Shown: positions 55,109 through 64,000, numbered from the stretch's first letter. The stretch: DNA of 64,000 nt from Billgrantia zhangzhouensis (GCF_021404465.1 NZ_JABFTT010000007.1:62001-126000); one strand, 5' to 3'. Made by a program: numbers and translations. The notes: a model not told the origin generated them from the letters alone.

Positions 55109-56815
55109 ATGATGCTCGACAACCCCACCGCCAAGTACCGCCCCTTCGTTGCCGTCGATCTGCCCGACCGCCAGTGGCCGAATCGCCGCATCGAGTCGCC
55201 GCCGCAGTGGTGCAGCGTGGACCTGCGCGACGGCAACCAGGCGCTGATCGACCCCATGGATCAGGAGCGCAAGCAGCGCTTCTTCGACTTGCTGGTGAAG
55301 ATCGGTTTCAAGGAGATCGAGGTCGGCTTTCCCTCGGCGTCGCAGACCGACTTCGACTTCGTGCGCGCGTTGATCGAGCAGAACAAGGTGCCGGACGACG
55401 TCACCATCCAGGTGCTGACCCAGGCTCGGCCGCACCTGATCGAGCGCACCTTCGAGTCGCTGAAGGGGGCCAAGAATGCCATCGTGCACGTCTACAACGC
55501 CACCGATCCGGTGTTCCGCCGCGTGGTGTTCAATGTCAGCAAGGAGGAGTGCATCGGCATTGCCGTGGACGCCACCCGGCAGATTCGCGAGCTGATGGAG
55601 GCGGCGCCGGAAACCAACTGGACCTTCCAGTACTCACCGGAACTCTTCACTACCACCGAGATGGATTTCGCCAAGGAGGTGGTCGAGGCGGTAATGGAGG
55701 CCTATGGCGCCACGACCGAGAAGCCGATGATCGTCAACCTGCCGGCCACGGTGGAGGCGGCCACGCCCAACAACTACGCCGACCAGGTCGAATGGTTCTG
55801 TCGCAACGTGAAGCATCGCGATCGTCTGATCGTCAGCGTGCATCCCCACAACGACCGCGGCACTGGCGTGGCGGCAGCCGAGCTCACCGTGATGGCCGGC
55901 GCCGACCGTGTCGAGGGCACCCTGTTCGGTAACGGCGAGCGTACCGGCAACGTCGACATCGTCACCCTCGCCATGAACCTCTACACCCAGGGTGTCCATC
56001 CGAGGCTCGACTTCTCCAACATCACGCCGATCATGCGTGAGGTGGAGTACTGCAACCAACTGCCGGTACACCCGCGTCATCCCTACGTCGGCGATCTGGT
56101 CTTCACCGCCTTCTCCGGCTCCCATCAGGATGCGATCAAGAAGGGCATGGCCGAGCGTCGCGCCAATCCGGACGCCATGTGGGAGGTACCCTACCTGCCC
56201 ATCGACCCGATGGATGTCGGTCGCAGCTACGAGGCGGTGATTCGCGTCAACAGCCAGTCGGGCAAGGGCGGGGTCTCCTACCTGCTCGAGCAGGAGCATG
56301 GTATCGAGTTGCCGCGCCGGCTCTCGATCGAGTTCAGCCAAGTGGTGCAGGAGGTGGCCGACCGTACGGGCAAGGAGATCACCTCGCAGATGATCTACCA
56401 GGCCTTCGCCGACGAGTACCTGACGCGTACCTCACCCTATGCCATGGTCAATCATCGCCTCTCTTCCGAGCCCGACAGCCCCCGGGTGAAGCTCGAGGCG
56501 ACCATCGAGGAGCGCGGCGAGCGGCGTGCCATCGGCGGCGAGGGCAACGGCCCGCTGGCGGCCTTCATCAAGGCCCTGGCGGCGGCCGGTCATGACGTGG
56601 AGATCATCGACTACCACGAACACTCCCGCGGCCAGGGCGCCGATGCCGAGGCGATCGCCTACGTGGAGGTGCGCATCGACGGCAAGGCGGTGTTCGGCGT
56701 CGGTACCGACGAGAGCATCACCAGCGCCTCAATGAAAGCGGTGGTGAGCGCCATCAACCGCCACGTCTCCACCCAACCGGTGGCAGCCAATGTGACGGCC
56801 GCTAGCCTGGCATAA
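55109..56815 (+). CDS. leuA: 2-isopropylmalate synthase
   Basis: A 568-residue enzyme for the first step of leucine synthesis, condensing acetyl-CoA with 2-ketoisovalerate. The catalytic TIM barrel has [20 protein letters not shown] near residue 42 and the metal-binding [20 protein letters not shown] near 249, and the C-terminal leucine-binding regulatory domain is about 430-555. The length and the [20 protein letters not shown] start identify the long type (LeuA2), as in pseudomonads and actinobacteria. It is preceded by the attenuator. The start may be 55109 or the next ATG at 55112. Confidence 0.95.
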   Translation: MMLDNPTAKYRPFVAVDLPDRQWPNRRIESPPQWCSVDLRDGNQALIDPMDQERKQRFFDLLVKIGFKEIEVGFPSASQTDFDFVRALIEQNKVPDDVTIQVLTQARPHLIERTFESLKGAKNAIVHVYNATDPVFRRVVFNVSKEECIGIAVDATRQIRELMEAAPETNWTFQYSPELFTTTEMDFAKEVVEAVMEAYGATTEKPMIVNLPATVEAATPNNYADQVEWFCRNVKHRDRLIVSVHPHNDRGTGVAAAELTVMAGADRVEGTLFGNGERTGNVDIVTLAMNLYTQGVHPRLDFSNITPIMREVEYCNQLPVHPRHPYVGDLVFTAFSGSHQDAIKKGMAERRANPDAMWEVPYLPIDPMDVGRSYEAVIRVNSQSGKGGVSYLLEQEHGIELPRRLSIEFSQVVQEVADRTGKEITSQMIYQAFADEYLTRTSPYAMVNHRLSSEPDSPRVKLEATIEERGERRAIGGEGNGPLAAFIKALAAAGHDVEIIDYHEHSRGQGADAEAIAYVEVRIDGKAVFGVGTDESITSASMKAVVSAINRHVSTQPVAANVTAASLA

Positions 56816-56817
56816 AG

Positions 56818-56943
56818 TCAGGCAATGCTCTCAAGCGCGCGGGCACCGCCTCGGCTTCGACTATCAACTCGAGTTCGCGGTGCTCAGAAATACTTGGGAC
56901 GCGCGGGGTGGTGGCACCGGAGTCGGTGCCCATCACGATGCGA
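56818..56943 (-). pseudogene. Amidohydrolase family remnant
   Basis: Read on the minus strand the stretch encodes RIVMGTDSGATTPRVPSISE and HRELELIVEAEAVPARLRAL. The GTDSG...PG-SEHRELELxVEAGLTPAxAL pattern is the C-terminal metal-site region of imidazolonepropionase-type amidohydrolases, with the Asp of GTDSG being the metal ligand. Everything before and after is missing, and it sits between the leuA stop and the aldolase stop. It is a small remnant of a gene lost from this spot. Confidence 0.55.
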
Positions 56944-56944
56944 A

Positions 56945-57718
56945 TTAGCTTTGTGTTGCTTTCAGGTGCGCAGCGGCTGATGCATCCAGGTGGTTCAAAT
57001 CCGACGACACCGTGGCGAAGGTGAAGCCCTCGTTTAACCGCGAGTTTGCGATCTCACCGGCCATTGTGTGGATGCCTGCTGCTATACCGGCCTTGGCACA
57101 GGAGCGATGAATGCGGGCCAGTGCGTTCTCAAATACCTCCTTTTTCGCAGGATCAGCGGCGGTTTTGCCGCCCAGCGCCAGCATCAGGTCGGCGGGACCG
57201 ACATAGACGCCATCGACACCGTCCAAGGCAGCAATCTCATCGATGCAGGCCAGGGCGGCGACGGTTTCGATCATGATGATGCAAGCAATCTCATTGTTCA
57301 TGTCGGCACTGCGCGGGCCTGAACGGAGGCCTGCGCGCATTGGCCCATAGCTGCGATTGCCCGCCGGAGCATAGCGGCAGGAAGCTACCGCGCGACGGGC
57401 ATCTTCCACTGTCTCGACCATCGGGACGATCACACCCTGTGCCCCGGCATCCAGCGCCATGCCGATCAGATGAGCGTCATTCGATGCCACCCTCACCAGT
57501 CCGGCACAGGTATTGCCACCCAGTGCCGCGCCAGCATCCACGGCCATCAGCCCGTTCAATAACGAATGTGGATCGTGAAATCCGTGCTGTGCATCGAAAC
57601 AAACGTAATCCCATCCGTGGCGCGCAACACGCTCCTGTACGGCAGGCACGGGTATCTGCGTCCAATATCCCACGATCCTGTCGCGGTTACGCAGGCGCTT
57701 GGCAAAGTCACGATTCAT
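56945..57718 (-). CDS. HpcH/HpaI family aldolase (class II pyruvate aldolase)
   Basis: A 257-residue metal-dependent aldolase that splits a 4-hydroxy-2-oxo acid into pyruvate and an aldehyde, or citramalyl-type thioesters. His45 (CFDAQHG), Arg76 (LVRVASND), Glu151 (IMIETVAAL) and Asp177 (YVGPADLML) match the catalytic base, substrate-binding Arg and metal ligands of HpaI. The gene lies downstream of the TAXI-TRAP genes on the same strand with 154 bases between, so it may process the imported acid or a breakdown product. Substrate not deducible. Confidence 0.88.
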   Translation of the reverse strand: MNRDFAKRLRNRDRIVGYWTQIPVPAVQERVARHGWDYVCFDAQHGFHDPHSLLNGLMAVDAGAALGGNTCAGLVRVASNDAHLIGMALDAGAQGVIVPMVETVEDARRAVASCRYAPAGNRSYGPMRAGLRSGPRSADMNNEIACIIMIETVAALACIDEIAALDGVDGVYVGPADLMLALGGKTAADPAKKEVFENALARIHRSCAKAGIAAGIHTMAGEIANSRLNEGFTFATVSSDLNHLDASAAAHLKATQS

Positions 57719-57872
57719 ATATTGGCTTCCGTTTCGGAGTTCACCCAGGCTTATCCTGGCCGCCCTCCCTTATGATCAGTAACACTATCAGTTGGATCGC
57801 TGTCATGTCAGGCAAAGAGGCGACTTAGCCACGCCCTCATTCGCAGTGCCAAGCGTGCCGACGACATTCCTC

Positions 57873-59792
57873 TCATGCCGGTACAAGACGCGGGCGTAGG
57901 GTGAAGCACCAGAGTAGAAGCGCCACGGCTGCAGCTACGCCGGTGTTCCATATCAGCGTGAGCGTTGGCGAGAGGATCAGCAGCAGGCTGATAGCCAGGA
58001 ATACGCTACGTTCCAACCATGAAAGCTTGCCGTTCATCCAGCCCATCAGAAAAACCGCCCATGAGAATGTCGCCAGAAGCATGCCTGCCGCACCGACCGC
58101 GATCTGGAACGCCGTGCCCTGCCAAAGAACGTGCGGATCGTTGATAAAACCAAAGGGCACGAGGAAGATAACCAGCGAATAGGCAAAAGCCAGGAGACCG
58201 GTTTTGTTTGCGTCGGAATTGGCAATACCGGCGGCCGCATAGGAACACAGGGCAACCGGTGGGGTGACCATCGACAGAACACAGTAGTAAAGGACGAAAA
58301 GGTTGGCTGCCAAACGATCCACACCCAAATCCATCAGTGCGGGCACGAATACCAGAGAGCCGATGATATAGGCGGCCACTGTCGGCAGGCCCATGCCCAT
58401 GATGATGCAGCCCAGGATGACCATCAGCAGCGAAAGATAAAGCTGTCCGGTGCCCGCATCTGATAGCAGGCTTACGAATTTTAGTGCAAGGTTTGACTGC
58501 GTTGCCACGACCATCACGATACCGACGGCCGCAAGAGGGACGGAAATCCACGCCATTTGCTTGGCCGTGTCCAGTATCGCGTCGAAAAGCTGGCTCAGGC
58601 TATAGCGGGTCGATTTGCGCAAAAATGGCACGACCAGTGCCGTTACCGTGCCCACCAGGGCCGCATAGGGAGCGGAGTAGCCGATGATCAGGCAAGTAAT
58701 CATGGCGACGGGCGAGGCCAGCAGATGTGCTCGGGGCATGACGGGCGCGATCTCGAGCAGCTCAGCCGGGACATTGCCGATGCCGAAACGACGGGCGCGC
58801 AGATCGACGATGACGTAAAGGGCAAAGTAGAACGCCGCCGACGGTATCAGGGCGGCCGCTGCGATGGTGCCGTAGGGAGTACCCAGCAGGTCCGCCATGA
58901 CAAAGGCCGCAACGCCCATGATGGGAGGCATGAGCTGCCCGCCGGTCGAAGCAATCGCCTCGGTCGCGGCGGCTTGATCCTTGGAATAGCCTGAGCTCCT
59001 CATGATCGGGATAGTTAGAACGCCTGTCGATGTGGTGTTGGCGATGGCCGAACCCGACACCATGCCGAAGAGCGCCGAGCCTACCAGCGACATCTTGGCC
59101 GCACCGCCTTTCAAGCGGGCGGTCATGCGCATGGCGAGGTCGATGAAAAGCGCGCCGCCGCCGGTAAAGGTAAAGACCGTACCGAACAGGACGAAATAGA
59201 ACACGAAGTTGATCGCTGCCGTCGCCGTGACGCCGAAAATGCCGTCGGTTTTCATGCTGATCAGTTCGGTCATCGTCGGCAGCGTAAAGCCAGGGAATGC
59301 TATCCAACCGGGGAAGTAGTCCCCGAAATAGGCATAGGCGAGGAAGGCCAGCACCACCGTTAGGAGCGACCAGCCCACGGCACGGCGCACGGCCTCAAAT
59401 ATCAGAACCAGGCCGGCTATATGCAAGAACATGTCGAGTGGTAAAACGGGGTCGATCATCTCGAGGTGGCGTTCAAGTCGACGTATTTCGTTGTGGTAGA
59501 TCCAGACGAAGGAAGCCGATAGCGCAATAGCGCCAAGGTCGATCAAGCGTCCCAGCCATCGAGCCGGGCCCGCACGCCAGTTAAGGGGGTTGAAGGCAAA
59601 GACCAGCGCCACGGCCATGTAAACGTGGAACGTCACCGCAGCGAGTGGTGATGCCGGGTTGAAGAAGTGCCGGAGCAGATAGATCACATAGGTAAAGGAC
59701 AGCCCTATCTGGATAACACGCAACAGCATCGGGAAGGTAAGCAGATCGGACGGTTTCAAGACACGTACCCCGGAATTGATGGCCGTATTCAT
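57873..59792 (-). CDS. TRAP transporter fused permease, TAXI type (4TM/12TM)
   Basis: A 639-residue permease in which the DctQ-like part (four helices, about 20-190) is fused to the DctM-like part (about 190-620), as is typical of TAXI-type TRAP systems. GSALFGMVSGSAIANTTSTG, VLTIPIMRSSGYSKDQAAAT, EAIASTGGQLMPPIMGVAAF and LSMVTPPVALCSYAAAGIA are the family hallmarks. It is preceded by the TAXI binding-protein gene, with a strong hairpin between them. The Na+ gradient of a halophile would drive it. Confidence 0.92.
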   Translation of the reverse strand: MNTAINSGVRVLKPSDLLTFPMLLRVIQIGLSFTYVIYLLRHFFNPASPLAAVTFHVYMAVALVFAFNPLNWRAGPARWLGRLIDLGAIALSASFVWIYHNEIRRLERHLEMIDPVLPLDMFLHIAGLVLIFEAVRRAVGWSLLTVVLAFLAYAYFGDYFPGWIAFPGFTLPTMTELISMKTDGIFGVTATAAINFVFYFVLFGTVFTFTGGGALFIDLAMRMTARLKGGAAKMSLVGSALFGMVSGSAIANTTSTGVLTIPIMRSSGYSKDQAAATEAIASTGGQLMPPIMGVAAFVMADLLGTPYGTIAAAALIPSAAFYFALYVIVDLRARRFGIGNVPAELLEIAPVMPRAHLLASPVAMITCLIIGYSAPYAALVGTVTALVVPFLRKSTRYSLSQLFDAILDTAKQMAWISVPLAAVGIVMVVATQSNLALKFVSLLSDAGTGQLYLSLLMVILGCIIMGMGLPTVAAYIIGSLVFVPALMDLGVDRLAANLFVLYYCVLSMVTPPVALCSYAAAGIANSDANKTGLLAFAYSLVIFLVPFGFINDPHVLWQGTAFQIAVGAAGMLLATFSWAVFLMGWMNGKLSWLERSVFLAISLLLILSPTLTLIWNTGVAAAVALLLWCFTLRPRLVPA

Positions 59793-59798
59793 GACTAC

Positions 59799-59826
59799 GC
59801 GCCGCCGCGAGAATCTGCGGCGGCGC
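59799..59826 (-). promoter_or_regulatory. Inverted repeat between the TAXI binding-protein gene and its permease gene
   Basis: GCGCCGCCGC (59799-59808) and GCGGCGGCGC (59817-59826) form a perfect 10-bp all-GC stem with an 8-base loop. It lies 36 bases beyond the binding-protein stop and 6 bases before the permease start. No T-run. It is the strongest of the four such hairpins and would also hinder ribosome access to the permease start if folded. Confidence 0.65.
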
Positions 59827-59862
59827 CACGAAGGCTAAGGTCGACGAGTACTGGGCCTGCGC

Positions 59863-60864
59863 TTACTCGATCCAGCCGCGCTCACGATAGTAGCGGGCCG
59901 CACCAGGATGCAGCTCAAGTACTGACTGATCGGGTTGTGCGCCGGATTCAGGGTCCCAACCGGCCAGCGGCGGAAATGACTCGGCCAATTGATCGCGCGC
60001 CTCGACTAGCGCCGCGGTGATCTGGTAGGCGATCTCATCATCCATGTCGGTAGTGGCGATCAGAATGGTCGGCGTGTTCGAGGAAGTATAGTCGCCGTCC
60101 ATGCCCGGATAGCTGCCGTCGGGCAGGGTGATGCGTGGAACGCCCACTGCGGTCATGTGGTCGAGCACGGTGTCGGACATGGGCGCAAAGACCAGATCGG
60201 TGGTCAGCGCTAATTCCTGCATGGTCGCCTGACCAAGCGGCGCATTTTCGATATACACGTCTGCGGTGCCGTCGCGCATCATCTGGGCGATCTGGGCGGT
60301 GCTGATCTGATTGATCGCGCCACGGTCGCGCATTTCGTCGAGGCTGGTACCGAGGGCCTCGAACATATGATCAGCGAGAATCGGCACCTGGGAGCCCGTA
60401 GGCTTAAGTACGAAGCGCGGTGGGTTGTCGGCGTTGACCATGTCATCGAATGTGGTCAGGCCCGTGCGCTCCACATAGGCACGGCGCGCGGTGATGGTGG
60501 TATAGGTGGCCTGTAGGCCGCCGACAAGGGCTCGTAGGTTTTCCGCAGCTCGGCCTTCGAACTCTTCTCCTATGCCGTCACGAGCCCAAAGAGCGGCGCT
60601 AGCGGTGGCAAAGCCCAGATCGGCTGACCCCTGACCCACGGCAAGCGGGTTCATCATGCCACCACCACGCGGCAGAACGTCGGCGGTCAGGTTGTATTCA
60701 CCTTCGGATCGATCAATGATCTCGCCCATCGCTGAGCCGTAAGCATACCAACCGGTGCCAGGATCCTGTGAGATGAAGCGGATCGTCGTGTCCTGAGCCC
60801 AGGCGGCTAGCGGCAGGAGTAGGGATGAGGCGAGAAGTGCTCCGAGTGATTTACGTACTGTCAT
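59863..60864 (-). CDS. TAXI family TRAP transporter substrate-binding protein
   Basis: A 333-residue periplasmic protein. The signal peptide (1-23) ends AAWA. The mature part has the TAXI pattern: ISQDPGTGWYAYGSAMGEII, NLTADVLPRGGGMMNPLAVG, QGSADLGFATASAALWARDG and LVGGLQATYTTITARR. GGAG lies 6 bases before the ATG at 60864; a longer frame to 61020 has no ribosome site and crosses the operator-like palindrome. TAXI proteins bind glutamate, 2-oxoglutarate or other organic acids; the ligand here is unknown. Confidence 0.88.
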   Translation of the reverse strand: MTVRKSLGALLASSLLLPLAAWAQDTTIRFISQDPGTGWYAYGSAMGEIIDRSEGEYNLTADVLPRGGGMMNPLAVGQGSADLGFATASAALWARDGIGEEFEGRAAENLRALVGGLQATYTTITARRAYVERTGLTTFDDMVNADNPPRFVLKPTGSQVPILADHMFEALGTSLDEMRDRGAINQISTAQIAQMMRDGTADVYIENAPLGQATMQELALTTDLVFAPMSDTVLDHMTAVGVPRITLPDGSYPGMDGDYTSSNTPTILIATTDMDDEIAYQITAALVEARDQLAESFPPLAGWDPESGAQPDQSVLELHPGAARYYRERGWIE

Positions 60865-61179
60865 ATAGATCTCCGGCTTTTTATTGTGCAGCGCATGGTG
60901 TGCTAAGGGGTAATGCGTAGAAGACTGTCGCCAACCTAGCGTTTCTTCTGCTCTGGCCCTCTGTGCGGGTATAAAATGATCGAAACGATCAGTTTGTGCA
61001 TTTATACTTTTGTCGCACACGCTAAAGACTTTTGTGCATTATTACCAATAATAACAATGTGTTGTGGTTATTTCTTGGTGTCTGCTTCGGCCATTTTTCA
61101 CGATTCGCTTGCGATATTTTTTTGAATCAGTCATTTTTTTGTGATCGATTTGGTCGAAAAATGCTAAGGAGTTGACGCC
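60865..61179. promoter_or_regulatory. Divergent promoter region with two operator-like palindromes
   Basis: This AT-rich region separates the TAXI-TRAP genes from the acid-sugar genes. TGATCGAAACGATCA (60977-60991) is a perfect 6-3-6 palindrome. TGATCGATTTGGTCGA (61142-61157) is a looser relative 23 bases before the ATG at 61180. Several A/T-rich stretches (61030-61060, 61110-61140) could be promoters. AAGGAG lies upstream of the 61180 start. No regulator gene lies within the window here, so the binder is unknown. Confidence 0.5.
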
Positions 61180-62055
61180 ATGACGCTATTTAGAGGCATT
61201 ATCCCCGCCTTGATTACTCCAATGAACGACCGTCAGGCGGTGGATGAAGCCGCGCTGCGTATGTTGGTGGATACCCTGATCGACAAAGGTGTTCATGGGC
61301 TTTTTGCCCTGGGTACCAATGGCGAGTTCTTTGCGTTAAGCGATGACGAGAAGCTGAAGGTCGCGCAGATCGTCGTTGATCAGGCCCGAGGCCGCGTGCC
61401 GGTCATTGCAGGTACCGGGGCATTTACCACCCGGGACGTGATCGACATGAATGCCAGGATGGAGCAGGTCGGCGTTGACGCCTGTTCGATCATCACGCCT
61501 TACTTCAACGCGGTTTCCCAGCGTGAACTGGTGGTTCACTACACGGCGATTGCCGAGCGGGCGTCGCTGCCCTTTATGCTTTACAACATCCCGGCCAAAA
61601 CCGGTGGCACGATCACCGTGGATAGCGTCGCCGAACTCTCCCACCTGCCCATGGTGCAAGGCATCAAGGATAGCGGTGGGGATTTTGACCGGTTGACGCA
61701 ACTCATTGGCTTGAAGCGCGATGACTTTGCTGTCTTCACCGGTACTGACTCGCTCATTCTTTGGGGGCTGTTGGCCGGTGCCGATGGTGCTGTGGCGGCC
61801 ACCACCAATGCCGTGCCCGACACGGTGATGACCATCTATAACGCCTTCCAAGCAGGCGATATGGAAACGGCTCGTGAAGCCCAGGAAAAACTTCGTGTGC
61901 TGCGGACTGCCTTCGGTATGGCCACCATGCCGGTGGTATTGAAAGCGGCAGCCGAGCTGATGGGCATGCCCGCTGGTCCCACCCGTGCCCCTGCGCTACC
62001 GCTCAGTGAGCAGCAGCGTCAGCAGCTCGATGAATTGATGCAGGTCTATCGCTAA
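61180..62055 (+). CDS. DapA-family lyase (dihydrodipicolinate synthase-like aldolase)
   Basis: A 291-residue TIM-barrel Schiff-base aldolase. The catalytic Lys163 (QGIKDSGGD) and Tyr135 (LYNIPAKTGG) are intact. The GTTGES loop of true DapA is GTNGEF (45-50), so it is unlikely to make dihydrodipicolinate and more likely acts on a 2-oxo-3-deoxy sugar acid or related compound. Its stop overlaps the kinase gene start (TAATG). The grouping with a DUF1537 kinase and PdxA2 places it in acid-sugar catabolism. Confidence 0.87.
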   Translation: MTLFRGIIPALITPMNDRQAVDEAALRMLVDTLIDKGVHGLFALGTNGEFFALSDDEKLKVAQIVVDQARGRVPVIAGTGAFTTRDVIDMNARMEQVGVDACSIITPYFNAVSQRELVVHYTAIAERASLPFMLYNIPAKTGGTITVDSVAELSHLPMVQGIKDSGGDFDRLTQLIGLKRDDFAVFTGTDSLILWGLLAGADGAVAATTNAVPDTVMTIYNAFQAGDMETAREAQEKLRVLRTAFGMATMPVVLKAAAELMGMPAGPTRAPALPLSEQQRQQLDELMQVYR

Positions 62056-63317
62056 TGACGGGGGCGTCAACGAAACCTTTAGCCAACACGGCGCGGCTCG
62101 TTATCCTGGCTGATGACCTATCCGGGGCGGCCGACTGCGCGGTGAGCTACGCCAAAAGCGGTTTGACCACCGCCATCGAGCTTACCCTGCAAAGCAACGC
62201 AGACGCGCAGGTGGTGGTTTTTGATACCGACTCTCGTCATTTGGCGCCTACCGAGGCCGCGGCGTTGAATATGGAGACCTGGCGCGCAGTGCGTAGCCCT
62301 CATCTTCGGCTTTATAAAAAAATCGACTCGACACTGCGCGGCAACTGGGCGGAGGAAGTCGCTGCGCTGATTTTGGATGCGGGAATGGCGATAGTGGCGC
62401 CGGCCATGCCGGCGATGAAGCGCTTTACCCGAGATGCGCGACAGTACATCGACCAAACCCCCGTCGAACAGACGCCGGTGTGGGGCAACGAGGGGTGCCG
62501 TGGCAGGGCTTCGCTGAACGATATGCTTAGCGAGGCGGGCGTTAGCGTTGCCCACTTGTCCTTGGCCATGCTGCGCCAGTCATCACCGGAAGCGCTTGGT
62601 CGTGTCCTTTTAGAGCATCAACGCAACCAAGTGGGAGCGGTGGTGTGCGACGCCGAGACCGATGCGGATCTTGAGCGCCTCGCCCAGGCAACGTATCGCC
62701 TCGATGTCATCTTCTGGGCAGGCTCGGCAGGGCTTGCCAAAGCGCTTTGCCCCTATCTTCACCGTGAAGTAGCTACGGCGCTGCTGCCGCCCATCGCGGT
62801 AGAGGGGCCGGTATTAATGGTGGTGGGTAGCATGTCGCCTATTTCACACCGCCAGATTGATTACCTTTTACAGCAACGTTGTAAAGAGATTGAGCATTTT
62901 CAAATAAATATCGCCGAATTGCTGGCCTCCTGTGAAGTGCCTGCAGCGTTGACAAGGGCGCAGCAGGCGCTCGAGGCGGGGCATGACGTACTCGTGACCT
63001 TGGCCCAGCAAACCCCGGACTTCTCCATTGATGGCTATGCACTATCGCAGCGCTTGGCCAGCCACCTGGGTGGCCATCTGGGCCGGCTTGGCGCGCTGGT
63101 AGCGACGGGAGGAGAAACGGCCAAGGCGCTACTCAGCGCGGCCGGTGTCGAGCAGTTGCGCCTCATGGGCGAGCTTGAGCCGGGGGTGGCGCTCTCGGTT
63201 AGTGGCCAAGGCATGCCGGTAGTGACCAAGGCCGGCGCCTTTGGTAACGAGGCAACACTGCATGAGACCTGGCGCACCTTGGTCAGTAAGCGCACATCCA
63301 GTTCATGTCGTTGTTGA
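62055..63317 (+). CDS. Four-carbon acid sugar kinase family protein (DUF1537)
   Basis: A 420-residue kinase. The N-terminal domain has the substrate-binding LVILADDLSGAADCA (16-29), FDTDSRHL and LYKKIDSTLRGNWAEEV; the C-terminal nucleotide-binding domain has VLMVVGSMSPISHRQIDYLL and the glycine-rich LGALVATGGETAKALL. DUF1537 kinases (DtnK, OtnK, LtnK) phosphorylate D-threonate, erythronate or 2-oxo-tetronate. Pairing with a PdxA2-type dehydrogenase points to D-threonate- or erythronate-type substrates rather than the OtnK route, but this is inference. Confidence 0.87.
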   Translation: MTGASTKPLANTARLVILADDLSGAADCAVSYAKSGLTTAIELTLQSNADAQVVVFDTDSRHLAPTEAAALNMETWRAVRSPHLRLYKKIDSTLRGNWAEEVAALILDAGMAIVAPAMPAMKRFTRDARQYIDQTPVEQTPVWGNEGCRGRASLNDMLSEAGVSVAHLSLAMLRQSSPEALGRVLLEHQRNQVGAVVCDAETDADLERLAQATYRLDVIFWAGSAGLAKALCPYLHREVATALLPPIAVEGPVLMVVGSMSPISHRQIDYLLQQRCKEIEHFQINIAELLASCEVPAALTRAQQALEAGHDVLVTLAQQTPDFSIDGYALSQRLASHLGGHLGRLGALVATGGETAKALLSAAGVEQLRLMGELEPGVALSVSGQGMPVVTKAGAFGNEATLHETWRTLVSKRTSSSCRC

Positions 63318-63363
63318 GCTTCGCTTGGCTCTTCAACCTACTTACTTCGGAGTAACGACACCA

Positions 63364-64000
63364 ATGAGCTACCTTCCTGTTGTTGGCATCACCATGGGCG
63401 ATGCCGCCGGCATCGGCCCTGAAGTCATCATGAAGGCGCTTGCCCATGACAGCGTATACAACACCTGTCGGCCGCTGGTCATCGGCGACGCGGGCTGGTT
63501 GAAAAAGGCGGGTCAGATCGTAAATAGCCGGTTGATCCTGAACGTGATCAACGATGTCTGCGCGGCAAAATTCAGGCCGGGAACGCTGGACTGCATCGAT
63601 CTTGGATTGATTCCCGACGATCTTGTGTTTGGCCAGGTATCCCCGGTCGCCGGTGATGCAGCTTATCAGTTCATCGCGCACACCGTTGAGTTGACCCACA
63701 AGGGTGAGCTCGATGCCATTTGCACGGCGCCACTGAACAAGGAGGCGCTACACGCCGGTGGGCATATCTTTCCGGGGCATACGGAAATGCTGGCCCATCT
63801 GACCGGTATCGAGGAAGTCTCGATGATGTTGGTGGCGCCCAATCTTCGCGTGATTCATGTCACCACCCATGTCGGGCTTTTGGACGCCATTCGTCGTATC
63901 GAGCCGGGGCTTGTCAAACGTACCATCGAACGTGCCCATGAAACGCTTACACGCGCGGGTATCGACAACCCACGCATCGGCGTTTGTGGCATTAACCCTC
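63364..64000 (+). CDS. pdxA2: PdxA2-like 4-phospho-D-threonate/erythronate dehydrogenase (partial)
   Basis: The first 212 codons of a gene running off the right edge. It starts VVGITMGDAAGIGPEVIMKA, then AICTAPLNKEALHAGGHIFP, GHTEMLAHLTG and VIHVTTHVGLLDA, which are the PdxA blocks including the metal-binding His (GHTEML, HVTTHV). PdxA makes a pyridoxal precursor; PdxA2 paralogues beside DUF1537 kinases oxidise and decarboxylate 4-phospho-threonate to dihydroxyacetone phosphate. The gene context, not the sequence alone, supports PdxA2. CGGAG lies 11 bases before the ATG, a rather long spacing. It is 46 bases after the kinase gene. Confidence 0.85.
   Translation, partial: MSYLPVVGITMGDAAGIGPEVIMKALAHDSVYNTCRPLVIGDAGWLKKAGQIVNSRLILNVINDVCAAKFRPGTLDCIDLGLIPDDLVFGQVSPVAGDAAYQFIAHTVELTHKGELDAICTAPLNKEALHAGGHIFPGHTEMLAHLTGIEEVSMMLVAPNLRVIHVTTHVGLLDAIRRIEPGLVKRTIERAHETLTRAGIDNPRIGVCGINP

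Overview
The window looks like part of the chromosome of a moderately halophilic gammaproteobacterium, most likely Halomonadaceae (Halomonas and relatives). This is inferred from high-GC codon usage, four TRAP transporters in 64 kb, a complete heme-uptake operon, a protealysin/emfourin pair, and core genes in gammaproteobacterial order (nudF-yqiB-cpdA, yqiA-parE-parC-serB, cmoAB). No 16S gene is present, so the genus is inference.

Positions 1-22,200 are accessory catabolic DNA. First comes an intradiol dioxygenase, a DctPQM TRAP transporter and a RutE-like nitroreductase (1-5.0 kb). Then comes an IclR-controlled block (5.6-15.5 kb) with an Old Yellow Enzyme, an SDR, two paralogous IclR regulators, a 3-ketosteroid-dehydrogenase-like flavoprotein and a strikingly AT-rich second TRAP transporter. 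A common operator-like motif lies upstream of five of these units. A stretch of gene remnants follows (15.6-17.0 kb). Next is an operon with an M24-fold hydrolase that has lost all five metal ligands, a third TRAP transporter and a LysR regulator (17.1-22.2 kb). A tRNA-Arg(CCT) gene closes this part.

Positions 22.7-56.8 kb are mainly core genome: an amidase, cmoM and rsmC, greB, nudF-yqiB-cpdA, cysDN, an App1-type phosphatase, a stand-alone HslV-like protein, the heme operon hemP-receptor-hmuSTUV, a zinc metallopeptidase, cmoAB, pgi, yqiA-parE-parC-serB, a YghA-like SDR, a NaChBac-type sodium channel, protealysin with its inhibitor emfourin, and leuA behind a leucine-codon leader peptide and attenuator.

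Positions 56.8-64.0 kb are accessory again: an HpcH/HpaI aldolase and a TAXI-type TRAP transporter on the minus strand, divergent from a DapA-like lyase, a DUF1537 four-carbon acid-sugar kinase and a PdxA2-like dehydrogenase that runs off the end. Together they suggest uptake and breakdown of a hydroxy acid or sugar acid.

Two patterns recur. All four TRAP operons have an inverted repeat between the binding-protein gene and the permease gene, consistent with setting their expression ratio. Truncated gene remnants (citryl-CoA lyase, FAH, EthD, aldehyde dehydrogenase, CobW, erythromycin esterase, amidohydrolase) sit at the junctions between gene blocks, which suggests repeated insertion and deletion at these places.
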